A stretch of DNA of 64,000 nucleotides from Chelativorans multitrophicus (GTDB lineage: Bacteria > Pseudomonadota > Alphaproteobacteria > Rhizobiales > Rhizobiaceae): positions 496,001-560,000 of the forward strand of contig NZ_JAAAPL010000003.1 in the NCBI RefSeq assembly GCF_011317445.1, given 5' to 3'. The notes beneath the pieces are model-generated. The model saw only the letters and a list, made by a program, of their open reading frames with translations. It did no database searches and was not told the origin of the DNA. Below, in pieces: positions 27,481 to 38,702 of this stretch. The translations under genes and the position numbers were made by a program. Within the stretch, counting starts at the first letter, position 1, and each line of letters begins with the position of its first letter.

Positions 27481-27747
27481 ATGCAATTTAGCTTCCTGCA
27501 GTATCTCCCCACGCATTTATCAGCCTTCGTTGCGCTGCTTGTTCTGACGGGCTGCAATACACCCGGTGAGCCGGCAAGCCACAACCTAACCTGCTCGCAG
27601 AGCTCCGTTCCTTCGGCTGAACAGTCGGTGATCGTGAATGGCGTTCCTTTGCATGATGACGTCGCAGCGCGACAGGAGCGGCTTACAAATCCACGTTTTG
27701 AAGACTGGAACTGTGATCCGTTTTATCGAAGCCTACGGCGCCCCTGA
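27481..27747 (+). CDS. Small hypothetical lipoprotein
   Basis: An 88-aa ORF with a signal peptide ending in a lipobox (LLVLTGCN, lipidated Cys near residue 25), then a short, cysteine-containing mature part (CSQSSVPS..., [12 protein letters not shown]). I recognise no domain. ATG 27481 is preferred to 27457 because it leaves a normal type II signal sequence, though neither start has a good ribosome binding site. The mature part looks short and ends abruptly, so it may be a truncated gene. It stands alone between the MBL gene and typA. Confidence 0.5.
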   Translation: MQFSFLQYLPTHLSAFVALLVLTGCNTPGEPASHNLTCSQSSVPSAEQSVIVNGVPLHDDVAARQERLTNPRFEDWNCDPFYRSLRRP

Positions 27748-27912
27748 CAAAAATTTCTTCGGGGCACGCCTACCGTTTGGCCTTGCGCCGCCCCATATGC
27801 GCGGTCACTGCCGCACACTGCCCTTTCGCAACTGCGGAAAAACCTGTATGAGCGCGCCAACGAAATATGGACGCGTGTAAAGCTGCGTCCCCGCGACCTC
27901 CGAAGAGCGACC

Positions 27913-29736
27913 ATGAAAATCCGCAATATCGCGATCATTGCCCACGTCGACCATGGGAAAACCACCCTTGTAGACGAACTATTGAAACAGTCCGGCTCGT
28001 TCCGCGAGAACCAGCGCGTTGCCGAACGCGTGATGGACTCCAACGATTTGGAAAAAGAGCGCGGCATCACCATTCTCGCCAAGGCCACCTCGGTCGAGTG
28101 GAAGGGCGTGCGCATCAACATCGTCGATACGCCGGGGCACGCCGATTTCGGCGGTGAGGTCGAGCGTATCCTCTCCATGGTGGACGGCGCGATCGTTCTA
28201 GTAGATGCATCCGAAGGGCCGATGCCGCAGACCAAGTTCGTAGTCGGCAAGGCGCTGAAGGTTGGCCTTCGCCCGATCGTCGCGATCAACAAGATCGACC
28301 GTCCGGACGGCCGCCACCAGGAAGTCATCAACGAGGTCTTCGACCTTTTCGCCAATCTCGACGCCACCGACGAGCAGCTCGATTTTCCGATCCTCTACGG
28401 CTCTGGCCGCGACGGCTGGATGAACTTCAATCCGGAAGGCCCGAAGGACCAGGGCCTCGCGCCGCTGCTCGATCTCGTCCTCAGCCATGTTCCGGAGCCG
28501 ACCGTGGAGGAAGGCCCATTCCGGATGATCGGCACGATTCTGGAGGCCAACCCCTTTCTCGGCCGCATCATCACTGGACGCATCGCTTCCGGTTCGGTCA
28601 AGCCCAACCAGGCCGTCAAGGTTCTCGGCCAGGACGGCCGGCTCATCGAGCAAGGTCGTATTTCCAAGATCCTCGCTTTCCGGGGCATCGAGCGCCAGCC
28701 GATCGAAGAGGCGCATGCGGGTGACATCGTCGCCATCGCCGGCCTCTCCAAAGGCACCGTTGCCGATACCTTCTGCGACCCGGTCGTCACGGAAGCCATG
28801 AAGGCGCAGCCGATCGATCCGCCGACCGTCACCATGTCCTTCATCGTCAACGACAGCCCGCTTGCCGGCACCGAGGGCGACAAGGTGACGAGCCGCGTCA
28901 TCCGCGACCGTCTTTTCAAGGAAGCCGAGGGCAATGTCGCGCTGAAGATCGAGGAAGCCGAGGGCAAGGATTCGTTCTATGTTTCCGGACGCGGCGAATT
29001 GCAGCTTGCCGTTCTCATCGAGACAATGCGTCGCGAAGGCTTCGAACTCGCGGTCTCGCGGCCGCGCGTCGTCATGCACAAGGACGAGAACGGCACGCTT
29101 CTCGAGCCGATCGAGGAAGTCGTCATCGACGTCGATGAGGAGTATTCCGGCGTCGTCGTGCAGAAAATGTCCGAGCGCAAGGCCGAGATGGTCGAACTGC
29201 GTCCGTCGGGCGGCAATCGTCTTCGCCTGCGTTTTTACGCGCCGACCCGCGGCCTGATCGGCTACCAGTCGGAGCTTTTGACGGATACGCGCGGAACCGC
29301 GGTCATGAACCGCCTGTTCCACGATTATCAGCCCTACAAGGGCGCGATCGGCGGCAGGATTAACGGCGTGCTTCTGTCGAACGCCGCGGGCGAGGCGGTC
29401 GCCTATGCCATGTTCAACCTCGAAGATCGTGGCCCGATGATCATCGAGCCGGGTGAAAAGGTCTACCAGGGCATGATCATCGGCATCCACAGCCGCGACA
29501 ACGACCTGGAAGTCAACGTGCTGAAGGGCAAGCAGCTCACCAACATCCGCGCCGCCGGCAAGGACGAGGCGGTCAAGCTCACCCCGCCGATCCGCATGAC
29601 TCTCGACCGCGCTCTCTCCTGGATCCAGGACGACGAGCTGGTGGAAGTGACGCCGAAATCGATCCGCCTGCGTAAGATGTATCTCGACCCCAACGAGCGC
29701 AAGCGCTTCGAGAAGCAGAAGCTGGCAGTCGCCTAA
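27913..29736 (+). CDS. typA: Translational GTPase TypA/BipA
   Basis: A 607-aa ribosome-binding GTPase of the EF-G/LepA group, needed for 50S assembly at low temperature and for stress growth. G1 is AHVDHGKTT (residues 10-18), the switch region ERGITI, G3 [13 protein letters not shown]4 NKIDR. EF-G-like domains III and V follow and the TypA-specific C-terminal domain ends the protein. Length is typical. Codon usage is strongly biased to G/C at third position, which creates a very long spurious antisense frame. GAAGAGCGACC precedes the ATG. Confidence 0.97.
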   Translation: MKIRNIAIIAHVDHGKTTLVDELLKQSGSFRENQRVAERVMDSNDLEKERGITILAKATSVEWKGVRINIVDTPGHADFGGEVERILSMVDGAIVLVDASEGPMPQTKFVVGKALKVGLRPIVAINKIDRPDGRHQEVINEVFDLFANLDATDEQLDFPILYGSGRDGWMNFNPEGPKDQGLAPLLDLVLSHVPEPTVEEGPFRMIGTILEANPFLGRIITGRIASGSVKPNQAVKVLGQDGRLIEQGRISKILAFRGIERQPIEEAHAGDIVAIAGLSKGTVADTFCDPVVTEAMKAQPIDPPTVTMSFIVNDSPLAGTEGDKVTSRVIRDRLFKEAEGNVALKIEEAEGKDSFYVSGRGELQLAVLIETMRREGFELAVSRPRVVMHKDENGTLLEPIEEVVIDVDEEYSGVVVQKMSERKAEMVELRPSGGNRLRLRFYAPTRGLIGYQSELLTDTRGTAVMNRLFHDYQPYKGAIGGRINGVLLSNAAGEAVAYAMFNLEDRGPMIIEPGEKVYQGMIIGIHSRDNDLEVNVLKGKQLTNIRAAGKDEAVKLTPPIRMTLDRALSWIQDDELVEVTPKSIRLRKMYLDPNERKRFEKQKLAVA

Positions 29737-29774
29737 GCGGCTGCGAAGGCTTTCCGTTCTGCTCGAAATTGATA

Positions 29775-29806
29775 TGATGCCGCCGCTTAACTGCCAGGCG
29801 GCATCA
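29775..29806 (+). promoter_or_regulatory. Hairpin covering ribosome binding site of LysE-type gene
   Basis: A perfect 10-bp inverted repeat, TGATGCCGCC (29775-29784) with GGCGGCATCA (29797-29806), encloses a 12-nt loop. The right arm contains the only purine-rich ribosome binding candidate (AGGCGG) and the A of ATG 29806. Formation of this stem would block initiation; alternatively it is the tail hairpin of typA. Confidence 0.5.
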
Positions 29807-30417
29807 TGGATATTTCCTCGCTGATCATGTTCGCCGGCGTGCTCTTCGTAGCAGCCGGCTCTCCGGGCCCGAGCATAGCAGCGCTTGTGGCGCGGGTCAT
29901 CTCGCGCGGCTTCCGCGATGTGTTCCCGTTCCTGCTTGCCATGTGGATCGGCGAGGCGATCTGGCTTTCCTGCGCGATTTTTGGCCTTGCCTTCATCGCC
30001 GAGACGTTCCACCTCGCGTTCCTCATCATCAAATATGTGGGCGTCGCCTATCTTCTCTGGCTCGCCTGGAAGATGTGGACCGCGCCGGTCGCGGTGGAGC
30101 AAGGCGAGCTCCCGCGGGGGGATAACCGCTGGAAGCTGTTCCTCACCGGGATGGCTGTTACCCTCGGCAATCCGAAGATCATGATGTTTTACCTGGCGCT
30201 GCTGCCCACGATCATCGATCTGTCGGCCGTGAGCCTGTTGGGCTGGGCCGAGCTGACGCTGACGATGCTTCTGGTGCTGGTTGCTGTGGATTTCGCCTGG
30301 GCAATAGCAGCGGCTCAAGCCCGCCGCCTTTTGAGGAGCGCCCGCGCCATGCGCATCGCCAATCGCACGAGTGCTTCATTGATGGCTGGGGCAGCGGCGG
30401 CGATCGCCAGCCGTTAG
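29806..30417 (+). CDS. LysE/RhtB family exporter
   Basis: A 203-aa inner-membrane exporter of the LysE/RhtB family (amino acid or small metabolite efflux). Six hydrophobic helices; the family's proline-glycine motif is AAGSPGPSIAALVARVISRG in the first loop, and TLGNPKIMMFYLALLP lies in the middle. Substrate is not predictable. Its stop overlaps the ccmG stop on the opposite strand (TTAG shared), so the two transcripts converge. A hairpin occupies its ribosome binding region. Confidence 0.92.
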   Translation: MDISSLIMFAGVLFVAAGSPGPSIAALVARVISRGFRDVFPFLLAMWIGEAIWLSCAIFGLAFIAETFHLAFLIIKYVGVAYLLWLAWKMWTAPVAVEQGELPRGDNRWKLFLTGMAVTLGNPKIMMFYLALLPTIIDLSAVSLLGWAELTLTMLLVLVAVDFAWAIAAAQARRLLRSARAMRIANRTSASLMAGAAAAIASR

Positions 30418-30992
30418 GACGTTTCCGCCAGCGCCTTTTCGATCTCCGGCATCAGCTCGTTGCTTATGCTTTCGGGCGTGAAGGGGCCCACATGCTTGTA
30501 GCGGATCTTGCCGTCGGGACTGACGAGGAAGGTTTCCGGCACGCCGTAGACTCCCCATTCGATCGCTGCGCGGCCGCTCTGGTCCACCCCTATCGCGTCG
30601 AATGGATTGCCCAGCTCCCCGAGGAAGCGGCGCGCATTCTCCGGCTGGTCCTTGTAATTGATCCCGATGAGACGGACGCGCTCGTCCTTTGCCAGTTCCA
30701 TGAGCAGCGGATGCTCCTGCCGGCAAGGCACGCACCAGGAGCCCCAGACATTCACCAGCGATATATTGCCTGAAAAGTCGGCGGGCCGGAGGCCGGGAAG
30801 AGCCAGGCCCTCGAGCGGCGGCAGTTCCGTCTGCGGTGCTGCCTGCCCGATAAGCGCAGACGGGACGACGGACGTGTCCCGCCCGGAAAGAAGCTGAAGG
30901 AAGAACACCGCTGAAAGGGTAAGGAACGCGAAGAGCGGCACGAGCAGGATGAGCACCCGTCTCTTCTGCGAATACCCTTCCACGGTGCTCAT
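30414..30992 (-). CDS. ccmG: Cytochrome c maturation thioredoxin CcmG/DsbE
   Basis: A 192-aa membrane-anchored periplasmic thiol reductase that keeps apocytochrome c heme-binding cysteines reduced. An N-terminal helix (VLILLVPLFAFLTLSAVFFLQLL) is followed by a thioredoxin fold with the redox pair in GSWCVPCRQEHP and the CcmG acidic/insert region ERVRLIGINYKD. Its ATG overlaps the ccmD stop by four bases. Last gene of ccmABCDG. Length is normal. Confidence 0.96.
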   Translation of the reverse strand: MSTVEGYSQKRRVLILLVPLFAFLTLSAVFFLQLLSGRDTSVVPSALIGQAAPQTELPPLEGLALPGLRPADFSGNISLVNVWGSWCVPCRQEHPLLMELAKDERVRLIGINYKDQPENARRFLGELGNPFDAIGVDQSGRAAIEWGVYGVPETFLVSPDGKIRYKHVGPFTPESISNELMPEIEKALAETS

Positions 30993-31150
30993 TTCGAATT
31001 CCCGGTGGAGCGGCGGCGTATTCCGCGCGCCTCCAGTTCTTTCAGCGCCCTCCGCTGGGCTGACTGGTCAAGAAGGATCCAGCCGACAAGCCCAAGGATT
31101 GCCAGCGCTGCAATGGCATAGGCGGCAGCCACATAGGCGAGATGTGTCAT
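30989..31150 (-). CDS. ccmD: Heme exporter protein CcmD
   Basis: A 53-aa protein with one transmembrane helix (YVAAAYAIAALAILGLVGWILL) and a basic C-terminal tail, as in CcmD, which stabilises the CcmABC-CcmE complex. It begins at ATG 31150 inside a longer frame and overlaps both neighbours by four bases (ccmC stop, ccmG start), which fixes the assignment. Confidence 0.92.
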   Translation of the reverse strand: MTHLAYVAAAYAIAALAILGLVGWILLDQSAQRRALKELEARGIRRRSTGNSK

Positions 31151-31917
31151 CGTGCCGCCTCCAGTGGCTTGATTTCCGCTGCCCGTGCGGAAAGCCGCCG
31201 CATCGCGATCACGCGCCGCCGCCAGATCTCCGTTCGCATGGCCATCAGATGCAAGGCCAGGAAAAGCAGCGTGAACCCGACCGCGCAAACCAGAAGAGGC
31301 CAGAGCATGCTCGGATGGATTGTGGGCCCGTCAAGGCGGAAGACGGAGGCCGGCTGATGCAGCGTGTTCCACCAGTCGACCGAAAATTTGATGATCGGGA
31401 TATTGATGAAGCCGACCAGTGTGAGGATGGCTGCAGCCCGAGCCGAGCGCCCCGGATCATCCAGCGCACGCGTGAGCGCGATTATCCCGAGATACATGAG
31501 AAAGAGCACGAAGACGGAAGTGAGCCGCGCATCCCATACCCACCAGGTGCCCCACATCGGCTTGCCCCAGATGGAGCCGGTGGCGAGCGCCAATGCCGTG
31601 AAGACGGCTCCGATGGGGGCGGCCGCCTTGAGCGAAACATCGGCCAGCGGGTGCCGCCACACCAGTGTGCCCAGCGCCGACCCCGCCATCACCGTGTAAC
31701 AGAGCATGGAAAGCCACGCGAAGGGCACGTGGACATACATGATGCGCACCGTGATGCCCTGCTGGTAGTCCTCCGGCGCCGTGAACGCCATGGTAAGGCC
31801 CGCGGCCAATACCAGCACGGTCGCCCCCCAAAGCCATGGCAGCACGGCGCCCGCCAGCTCCAGGAAGCGGGTCGGGTTGGCAATGTCTGTCCAGCGGCGG
31901 ACGGTTTTTTCGTTCAT
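31147..31917 (-). CDS. ccmC: Heme exporter membrane protein CcmC
   Basis: A 256-aa six-helix membrane protein that presents heme to CcmE. The tryptophan-rich WWD heme-handling motif is present (GTWWVWDARLTSV, residues ~125-137), with flanking histidines in VHVPFAWLSM and HQPAS. Member of the ccmABCDG operon; ATG 31917, 82 bp after the ccmB stop. Typical length, no defects. Confidence 0.96.
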   Translation of the reverse strand: MNEKTVRRWTDIANPTRFLELAGAVLPWLWGATVLVLAAGLTMAFTAPEDYQQGITVRIMYVHVPFAWLSMLCYTVMAGSALGTLVWRHPLADVSLKAAAPIGAVFTALALATGSIWGKPMWGTWWVWDARLTSVFVLFLMYLGIIALTRALDDPGRSARAAAILTLVGFINIPIIKFSVDWWNTLHQPASVFRLDGPTIHPSMLWPLLVCAVGFTLLFLALHLMAMRTEIWRRRVIAMRRLSARAAEIKPLEAAR

Positions 31918-31999
31918 GAGGCTCTAAATAGAACGGTGGCGGCAATCGTGCAATTGACGGCGGTCAAACCCGTATGAGGCCTTTTGTCCGGGCGCTCTC

Positions 32000-32665
32000 T
32001 CAGTCGGCTGCCCCCCGCAATGCGAGCGCCGCCGCAAGCGGCCCGATGACGGCGAAGAACAGGGTGAGCGCCGAAAGGAGGAGGAATGGCGGCAGGAACG
32101 GATCGGGCTCCGCCACCGCCCCCCGGCTCGCCGCCACGCCGAAGATCAGCACCGGGATCGTCAGCGGCAGAATGAGGACCGAGACAAGCAGGCCGCCTCG
32201 CGGCAGCGCCACGGTGAGCGCGGCGCCGACCGCGCCGATAAAGGTAATTGCCGGCGTGCCGACAAGAAGCGTCAGCGTGGCTGCGGCAAGTCCGCCGGGC
32301 GGCACGTTCATGAAGATCCCGAGCAGCGGCGTGATGAGGGCGAGCGGCAGCACGGCGGTCGTCCAATGCGCCAGGCACTTCGTAAAGACGGTAAGCGCGA
32401 CCATGTGCCGGCTCCCGGCCATCAGCAGGAGGTCGAGCGAGCCGTCCTCCCGGTCCGCCTGGAACAGGCGGTCGAGGCCGAGCAGGCTTGCGAGCAGCGC
32501 GCCGATCCAGAGAACCGCGGGACCGATACGGGCGAGAAGATTGAGATCCGGCCCCACGCCGAAGGGGATGACCGCCACCACGGCAAGGAAGAACAATATG
32601 CCGGTCATGGCCCCGCTACCGGCGCGGATTCCCAGCCTTATTTCGCGGAGATAGAGGGCGAGCAC
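32000..32665 (-). CDS. ccmB: Heme exporter membrane protein CcmB
   Basis: A 221-aa six-helix permease subunit of the CcmAB ABC complex that releases holo-CcmE. Visible signature is LLASLLGLDRLFQADREDGSLDLLLM (cytoplasmic loop that meets CcmA), followed by four more helices. It starts with GTG at 32665, and the G of that codon is the last base of the ccmA TAG stop (TAGTG), so translation is coupled. Normal length. Confidence 0.96.
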   Translation of the reverse strand: MLALYLREIRLGIRAGSGAMTGILFFLAVVAVIPFGVGPDLNLLARIGPAVLWIGALLASLLGLDRLFQADREDGSLDLLLMAGSRHMVALTVFTKCLAHWTTAVLPLALITPLLGIFMNVPPGGLAAATLTLLVGTPAITFIGAVGAALTVALPRGGLLVSVLILPLTIPVLIFGVAASRGAVAEPDPFLPPFLLLSALTLFFAVIGPLAAALALRGAAD

Positions 32666-33273
32666 TAGTTCCCTGCTCCCATCTTCAACTCCTGCGTTCC
32701 CTCAAGGCCCAGCGGCAGGTGCGTCGCGGCAACGATGATTCCGCCTGCCGATAGATGCGCACGCATCACTTCCGCGAATTGCGCCTCCGATGCGCGGTCG
32801 AGCCCGGCTGTAGGCTCGTCGAGCAGCCAGACAGGACGGTACGAGACGAGCAGCCGCGCGATGGCCGTACGCCGCCGCTGGCCGGTGGAGAGATAGCCGA
32901 AGGGCAGATGAGCGATTTCGCCGAGGCCGACGATCTCCAATGCCTCCAAGGGCGAAAGCCGCTCCTCGCCGAGGAAATCGCGCCAGAAGACAAGGTTCTC
33001 CTCTATGCTGAGCGCGGGCTTCATTCCGTTGAGATGCCCGAGATAATGACATGCAGCGCCGGCATCGGGGAAAATCTCTCCGCCTCCTGAAAACGCCACA
33101 TGGCCTTTTGCCACGGGCAACAGTCCTGCGATAATTCTTAAAAGCGTGGATTTGCCGGCTCCGTTGGGGCCGGTGACCAGGAGCGTTTCGCTCTGGCCCA
33201 GCGCAAAGGAAACACCAGAAAAGACGGTTTCCCCGCCGCGCTCGCCGCTTAAATTTTCAGCGGCAAGCCGCAT
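32665..33273 (-). CDS. ccmA: Heme exporter ATPase CcmA
   Basis: A 202-aa ABC ATPase. Walker A GPNGAGKST (residues ~36-44), signature YLSTGQRRR, Walker B VWLLDEPTAGLD, H-loop VAATH. ATG 33273 (MRLAAENLSGERGGE) is the family start; the open frame extends 90 codons upstream into the acnA promoter region but that sequence is not protein-like. First gene of ccmABCDG. The operon runs divergently from acnA across about 270 bp. Confidence 0.95.
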   Translation of the reverse strand: MRLAAENLSGERGGETVFSGVSFALGQSETLLVTGPNGAGKSTLLRIIAGLLPVAKGHVAFSGGGEIFPDAGAACHYLGHLNGMKPALSIEENLVFWRDFLGEERLSPLEALEIVGLGEIAHLPFGYLSTGQRRRTAIARLLVSYRPVWLLDEPTAGLDRASEAQFAEVMRAHLSAGGIIVAATHLPLGLEGTQELKMGAGN

Positions 33274-33546
33274 GGCTTTTCCTCTCCGGCAATGGCTTTC
33301 CCCGATTTTTCTGAATGCGGCAGAAATGCGTTTGTCGCTATAGAACTCTTTTACGAAATTCTCTATATGGCGGACAACCACGCCAGCGGTCGGCGTGGAG
33401 AGCCTTTGTGCCGAACCAGCGCACTGCCGCCTTGACCGGCTGTTACGCGGGGGACGGACGCGGAAATGACCGTACCCGCATCCTATGAGCTGTCGCCTCA
33501 GGAAGTCCGTTCCCGTTCGGATGAACAGACCAGGATGGGATCGCAC

Positions 33547-36237
<2,691 letters not shown>

Positions 36238-36263
36238 GCCGGCCAAGACAAACTAGCGCCTTG

Positions 36264-36300
36264 GGAGCCGCCGCCAGTGCGGCGGCTCCTGTTTATTTAG
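36264..36300 (+). terminator. Rho-independent terminator of acnA
   Basis: A 10-bp perfect stem GGAGCCGCCG / CGGCGGCTCC (36264-36273, 36280-36289) with a 6-nt loop, followed by TGTTTATTTAG, 27 bp after the acnA stop. Confidence 0.9.
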
Positions 36301-36438
36301 TTGAAAAACTCTGGCGACCATTAACCGGGTTTTCACCGCAACGTGACTTTCCATGAATCTTTGTTAGCCGGTAGGATCGCTGGAGATCTTTCAACTGAGG
36401 GTGGTCCGTTAAGTGACCGGATCAAGGGAAAAGGAAAT

Positions 36439-37197
36439 ATGCGCATTCTCACCGCGCGAAGAACCCTGTTGAAAATGGGCCTCGTTGCGGTAGCTCTGCC
36501 CCATTTGTTCCGGACTGCGAATGCAGCGGCAAGACCGGCTGCTGTGGTGGAGCTCTTCACAAGCCAGGGCTGCAGCCGATGCCCGCCGGCAGACGCGCTC
36601 TTTGCGGAACTTGCCGAGCGCAACGACATCATCGCGCTCTCCTATCACATTGACTACTGGGACTATCTCGGCTGGGACGATCAGTTTGCCACGCCCGAAA
36701 ACACCGACAGGCAGCGCGCGTATGGTGAGGTGCTCGGCACAGGAGTTTACACTCCCCAAATCGTCGTGAATGGCCATATCGACGTGGTTGGAGCGGACCG
36801 TAACGCCCTTTCTCAGGCTTTGCGATCCTCGCCCGGTGCCGGGGACGCACTCACCGTCGATGTCACCTCTTCTTCATCCAACCAGAACATCGCGATCGAA
36901 ATCGGTGAGGGAATAGCACAAGCGGCTGGCGCCCACGTCATCCTTGCCTACTATAGACCCCGCCATACCGTCGAAATCAGCGCAGGGGAAAACAAGGGCA
37001 AGACGGTGGAATACCGTAACATCGTCACGGATTTTCAGACAGTTGGGGTCTGGCACGGCAAACCGATGCGGCTCGAGTTTCCCAAGACCGAGATCAAGAG
37101 CAAGGGAGGGTGCTGCGCCGTTCTGGTGCAATCCACCGACGAGGATGGAAATCCCAAGGCTATCCTGGGTGCAGCACAGGTCAAGACCGTAAGCTGA
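36439..37197 (+). CDS. Exported DUF1223 thioredoxin-like protein
   Basis: A 252-aa exported protein of the DUF1223 family. The N-terminus has a twin-arginine-like start (TARRTLLKMGLVAVALPHLF...ANAA), so Tat export is possible. Mature part begins with a thioredoxin-like segment AVVELFTSQGCSRCPPADALFAELA with a CxxC pair, then ALSYHIDYWDYLGWDDQFATPENTDRQRAY and PQIVVNG. A Lys-Gly-Gly-Cys-Cys run near the C-terminus adds two more cysteines. Function unestablished; periplasmic thiol chemistry is inferred. ATG 36439 with AAGGAAAT upstream is used instead of 36343. Confidence 0.9.
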   Translation: MRILTARRTLLKMGLVAVALPHLFRTANAAARPAAVVELFTSQGCSRCPPADALFAELAERNDIIALSYHIDYWDYLGWDDQFATPENTDRQRAYGEVLGTGVYTPQIVVNGHIDVVGADRNALSQALRSSPGAGDALTVDVTSSSSNQNIAIEIGEGIAQAAGAHVILAYYRPRHTVEISAGENKGKTVEYRNIVTDFQTVGVWHGKPMRLEFPKTEIKSKGGCCAVLVQSTDEDGNPKAILGAAQVKTVS

Positions 37198-37226
37198 CCG
37201 GAATACGGTGCTCTCTTCCACAAAAG

Positions 37227-37258
37227 AACGCCGGTACGGCTCTGCCGGTACCGGCGTT
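37227..37258. terminator. Hairpin after DUF1223 gene
   Basis: AACGCCGGTACGGC pairs with GCCGGTACCGGCGTT (one bulged base) around a 3-nt loop, 29 bp after the DUF1223 stop. No U-tract on the plus strand; AAAAG on the left would give CUUUU on the minus strand. Weak terminator or 3' stabiliser. Confidence 0.5.
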
Positions 37259-37305
37259 GATCTCAGGAGATCGTTGCCTCTCTGCTGGCCATTGCGGCCC
37301 AGAGT

Positions 37306-37371
37306 GGTTCGATCCGACAGCAGCCCTGTGGGCGGGGGGGCTTGGGGTACAGGACTGCTCCGGATCGAACC
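37306..37371. repeat. Long imperfect hairpin with G-tract loop
   Basis: Arms 37306-37329 and 37349-37371 pair over 21 positions: an outer 11-bp perfect stem (GGTTCGATCCG / CGGATCGAACC), a 5-bp AGCAG/CTGCT stem, and a 5-bp CCTGT/ACAGG stem, separated by small mismatches. The 19-nt loop (37330-37348) is GGGCGGGGGGGCTTGGGGT, which fits a four-tract G-quadruplex pattern. It lies in the 380-bp gap between the DUF1223 and DUF2794 genes, which otherwise holds no supported gene. Role unknown: possible repeat element, structured RNA or processing site. Confidence 0.7.
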
Positions 37372-37577
37372 GTCTCAGGCAACAAGGCGATGGTCTTCGC
37401 AAAATCGGGCGCAAGCTGGGTAACATCACGGCGATAATGAGGCGGGCGATCACCAAATTCGACCACGGGTAGTTTTTGCGTGAGACTGGCTTGACCCGTT
37501 TCTCGACCCTGGGGGTTGCAATTCCCCGCTGCTCGCGCCACCTTCTCCGTTGCAAGATTTTAGCCGAAGGTGCGTTG

Positions 37578-37964
37578 ATGACCGATCTGGCGGGAGCAGG
37601 GGAGGGTAGGGACGGCTCCGGGAACCTTATCCCGCTCGGCGATGCACGCCGGGCGCGGCAGAAGCTTCCGATCACCTTCGATCGCCGTGAGCTTGACCAG
37701 ATTCTTCGCGTCTATGGGCACATGGTTGCGGCTGGTGAGTGGCGAGACTATGCGATCGATCACCTGGAGGACAGGGCGGTCTTTTCCGTCTACCGGCGTG
37801 CCAGCGAGGTACCGCTGTTCCGTATCGTCAAGAACCCCGCTCTTGCGCGCAAGCAAGGGCTTTACAGCGTGGTGGCTGCCACCGGTGCGATCTTGAAGCG
37901 CGGACACGAGCTTGCCCGGGTGCTGGCTGTTTTCGACAAGAAGCTCCGCCTCGTCGGAACGTGA
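37578..37964 (+). CDS. DUF2794 domain-containing protein
   Basis: A 128-aa cytoplasmic protein of the DUF2794 family, restricted mostly to alphaproteobacteria and of unknown function. The conserved core is ITFDRRELDQILRVYGHMVAAGEWRDYAIDHLEDRAVFSVYRR and the C-terminal IVKNPALARKQGLYSVV...KKLRLVGT. ATG 37578 (MTDLAG) is selected over the in-frame ATG at 37476, whose extra 34 residues are not conserved-looking. Single gene; no clear terminator follows before the convergent acetyltransferase. Confidence 0.88.
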   Translation: MTDLAGAGEGRDGSGNLIPLGDARRARQKLPITFDRRELDQILRVYGHMVAAGEWRDYAIDHLEDRAVFSVYRRASEVPLFRIVKNPALARKQGLYSVVAATGAILKRGHELARVLAVFDKKLRLVGT

Positions 37965-38039
37965 GCAGGCAGGCATACGGGCCCTTGAGCTAGGGAAACC
38001 TGTCTTAGCGCGGATTCCCGTTCTCGTACCCGATGGCTC

Positions 38040-38600
38040 TTAACCCTGCCTGAACAATCTTTCCGGCAGCGATTCCGGGTCTGGCGGCAAGGCGCCGCCT
38101 CCATTGAGCTCGAGCTGCATGAAGACCGTATCGAGCCAGCGACCATGCTTGTAGCCGCTCGCCTCCAGCACGCCGGCATGGCGAAATCCCAGTGCCTCGT
38201 GCAGCTTGACCGAGGCGCTTTGCGGTGAGCCGTCGCCGATGACGGCGACGATCTGGCGAAAGCCGAGCCGCCTGCATTCCTCGATCAGTGATGTCAGCAG
38301 CAGCCGGCCCATGCCCCGTCCCTGCGCATCCGGCGCAATATAGATGGAATCCTCAACCATGAAGCGATAGGCCCGGCGTGGCCGGAACGGCCCCGCATAG
38401 GCATAGCCCAGCACGCGGCGTTCTTCCTCCGCCACCAGATAGGGATACTCCTTGGAGCGGAGGGCCTCCATGCGGGAGGTCATCTCCTCCAGGCTCGGCG
38501 GCTCCAGCTCATAGCTCGACGTGCCGGTTTTAACGGCATGGGCATAGATGCTGGTGATGAAGGGAAGGTCGGCGGGGATAGCGGATCGGATGCTGATCAC
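38040..38600 (-). CDS. GNAT acetyltransferase, phosphinothricin acetyltransferase-like
   Basis: A 186-aa GNAT enzyme similar to Pat/Bar and YncA/MnaT (N-acetylation of phosphinothricin, methionine sulfoximine or sulfone). The N-terminus IRSAIPADLPFITSIYAHAVKTGTSSYE matches this branch, with the acetyl-CoA loop IAPDAQGRGMGRLLL and the C-terminal HEALGFRHAGVLEASGYKHGRWLDTVFMQ. The last 20 residues (PPDPESLPERLFRQG) are a short tail. Lies downstream of BI-1 behind a terminator. Physiological substrate is a guess. Confidence 0.9.
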   Translation of the reverse strand: MISIRSAIPADLPFITSIYAHAVKTGTSSYELEPPSLEEMTSRMEALRSKEYPYLVAEEERRVLGYAYAGPFRPRRAYRFMVEDSIYIAPDAQGRGMGRLLLTSLIEECRRLGFRQIVAVIGDGSPQSASVKLHEALGFRHAGVLEASGYKHGRWLDTVFMQLELNGGGALPPDPESLPERLFRQG

Positions 38601-38650
38601 GTTCGAAGCTCTTCAGCCGTGACTTTGTCTCTTCATGACAGGAGAGACGG

Positions 38651-38681
38651 CAAAAGAAAAGGGCGGTCGAAACCGCCCTTT
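38651..38681 (-). terminator. Terminator of the BI-1 gene
   Basis: A perfect 10-bp stem AAAGGGCGGT / ACCGCCCTTT (38658-38667, 38672-38681) with a 4-nt loop. On the minus strand it is followed by TTTTCTTTTG. It lies 22 bp after the BI-1 stop. Confidence 0.88.
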
Positions 38682-38702
38682 CTCATTTCAAATTCCAGTT
38701 GC

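Noticed and set aside
28198-30318. 706-codon frame on the minus strand over typA and the LysE-type gene
   Set aside because: Antisense shadow: typA on the plus strand has complete GTPase motifs, and the minus-strand product is a His/Asp/Arg-rich sequence with no domain. Such long frames are expected from strong GC third-position bias.
37263-37541. 92-codon minus-strand ORF between the DUF1223 and DUF2794 genes
   Set aside because: Part looks protein-like, but it spans the long hairpin, has no ribosome binding site and matches nothing I recognise.
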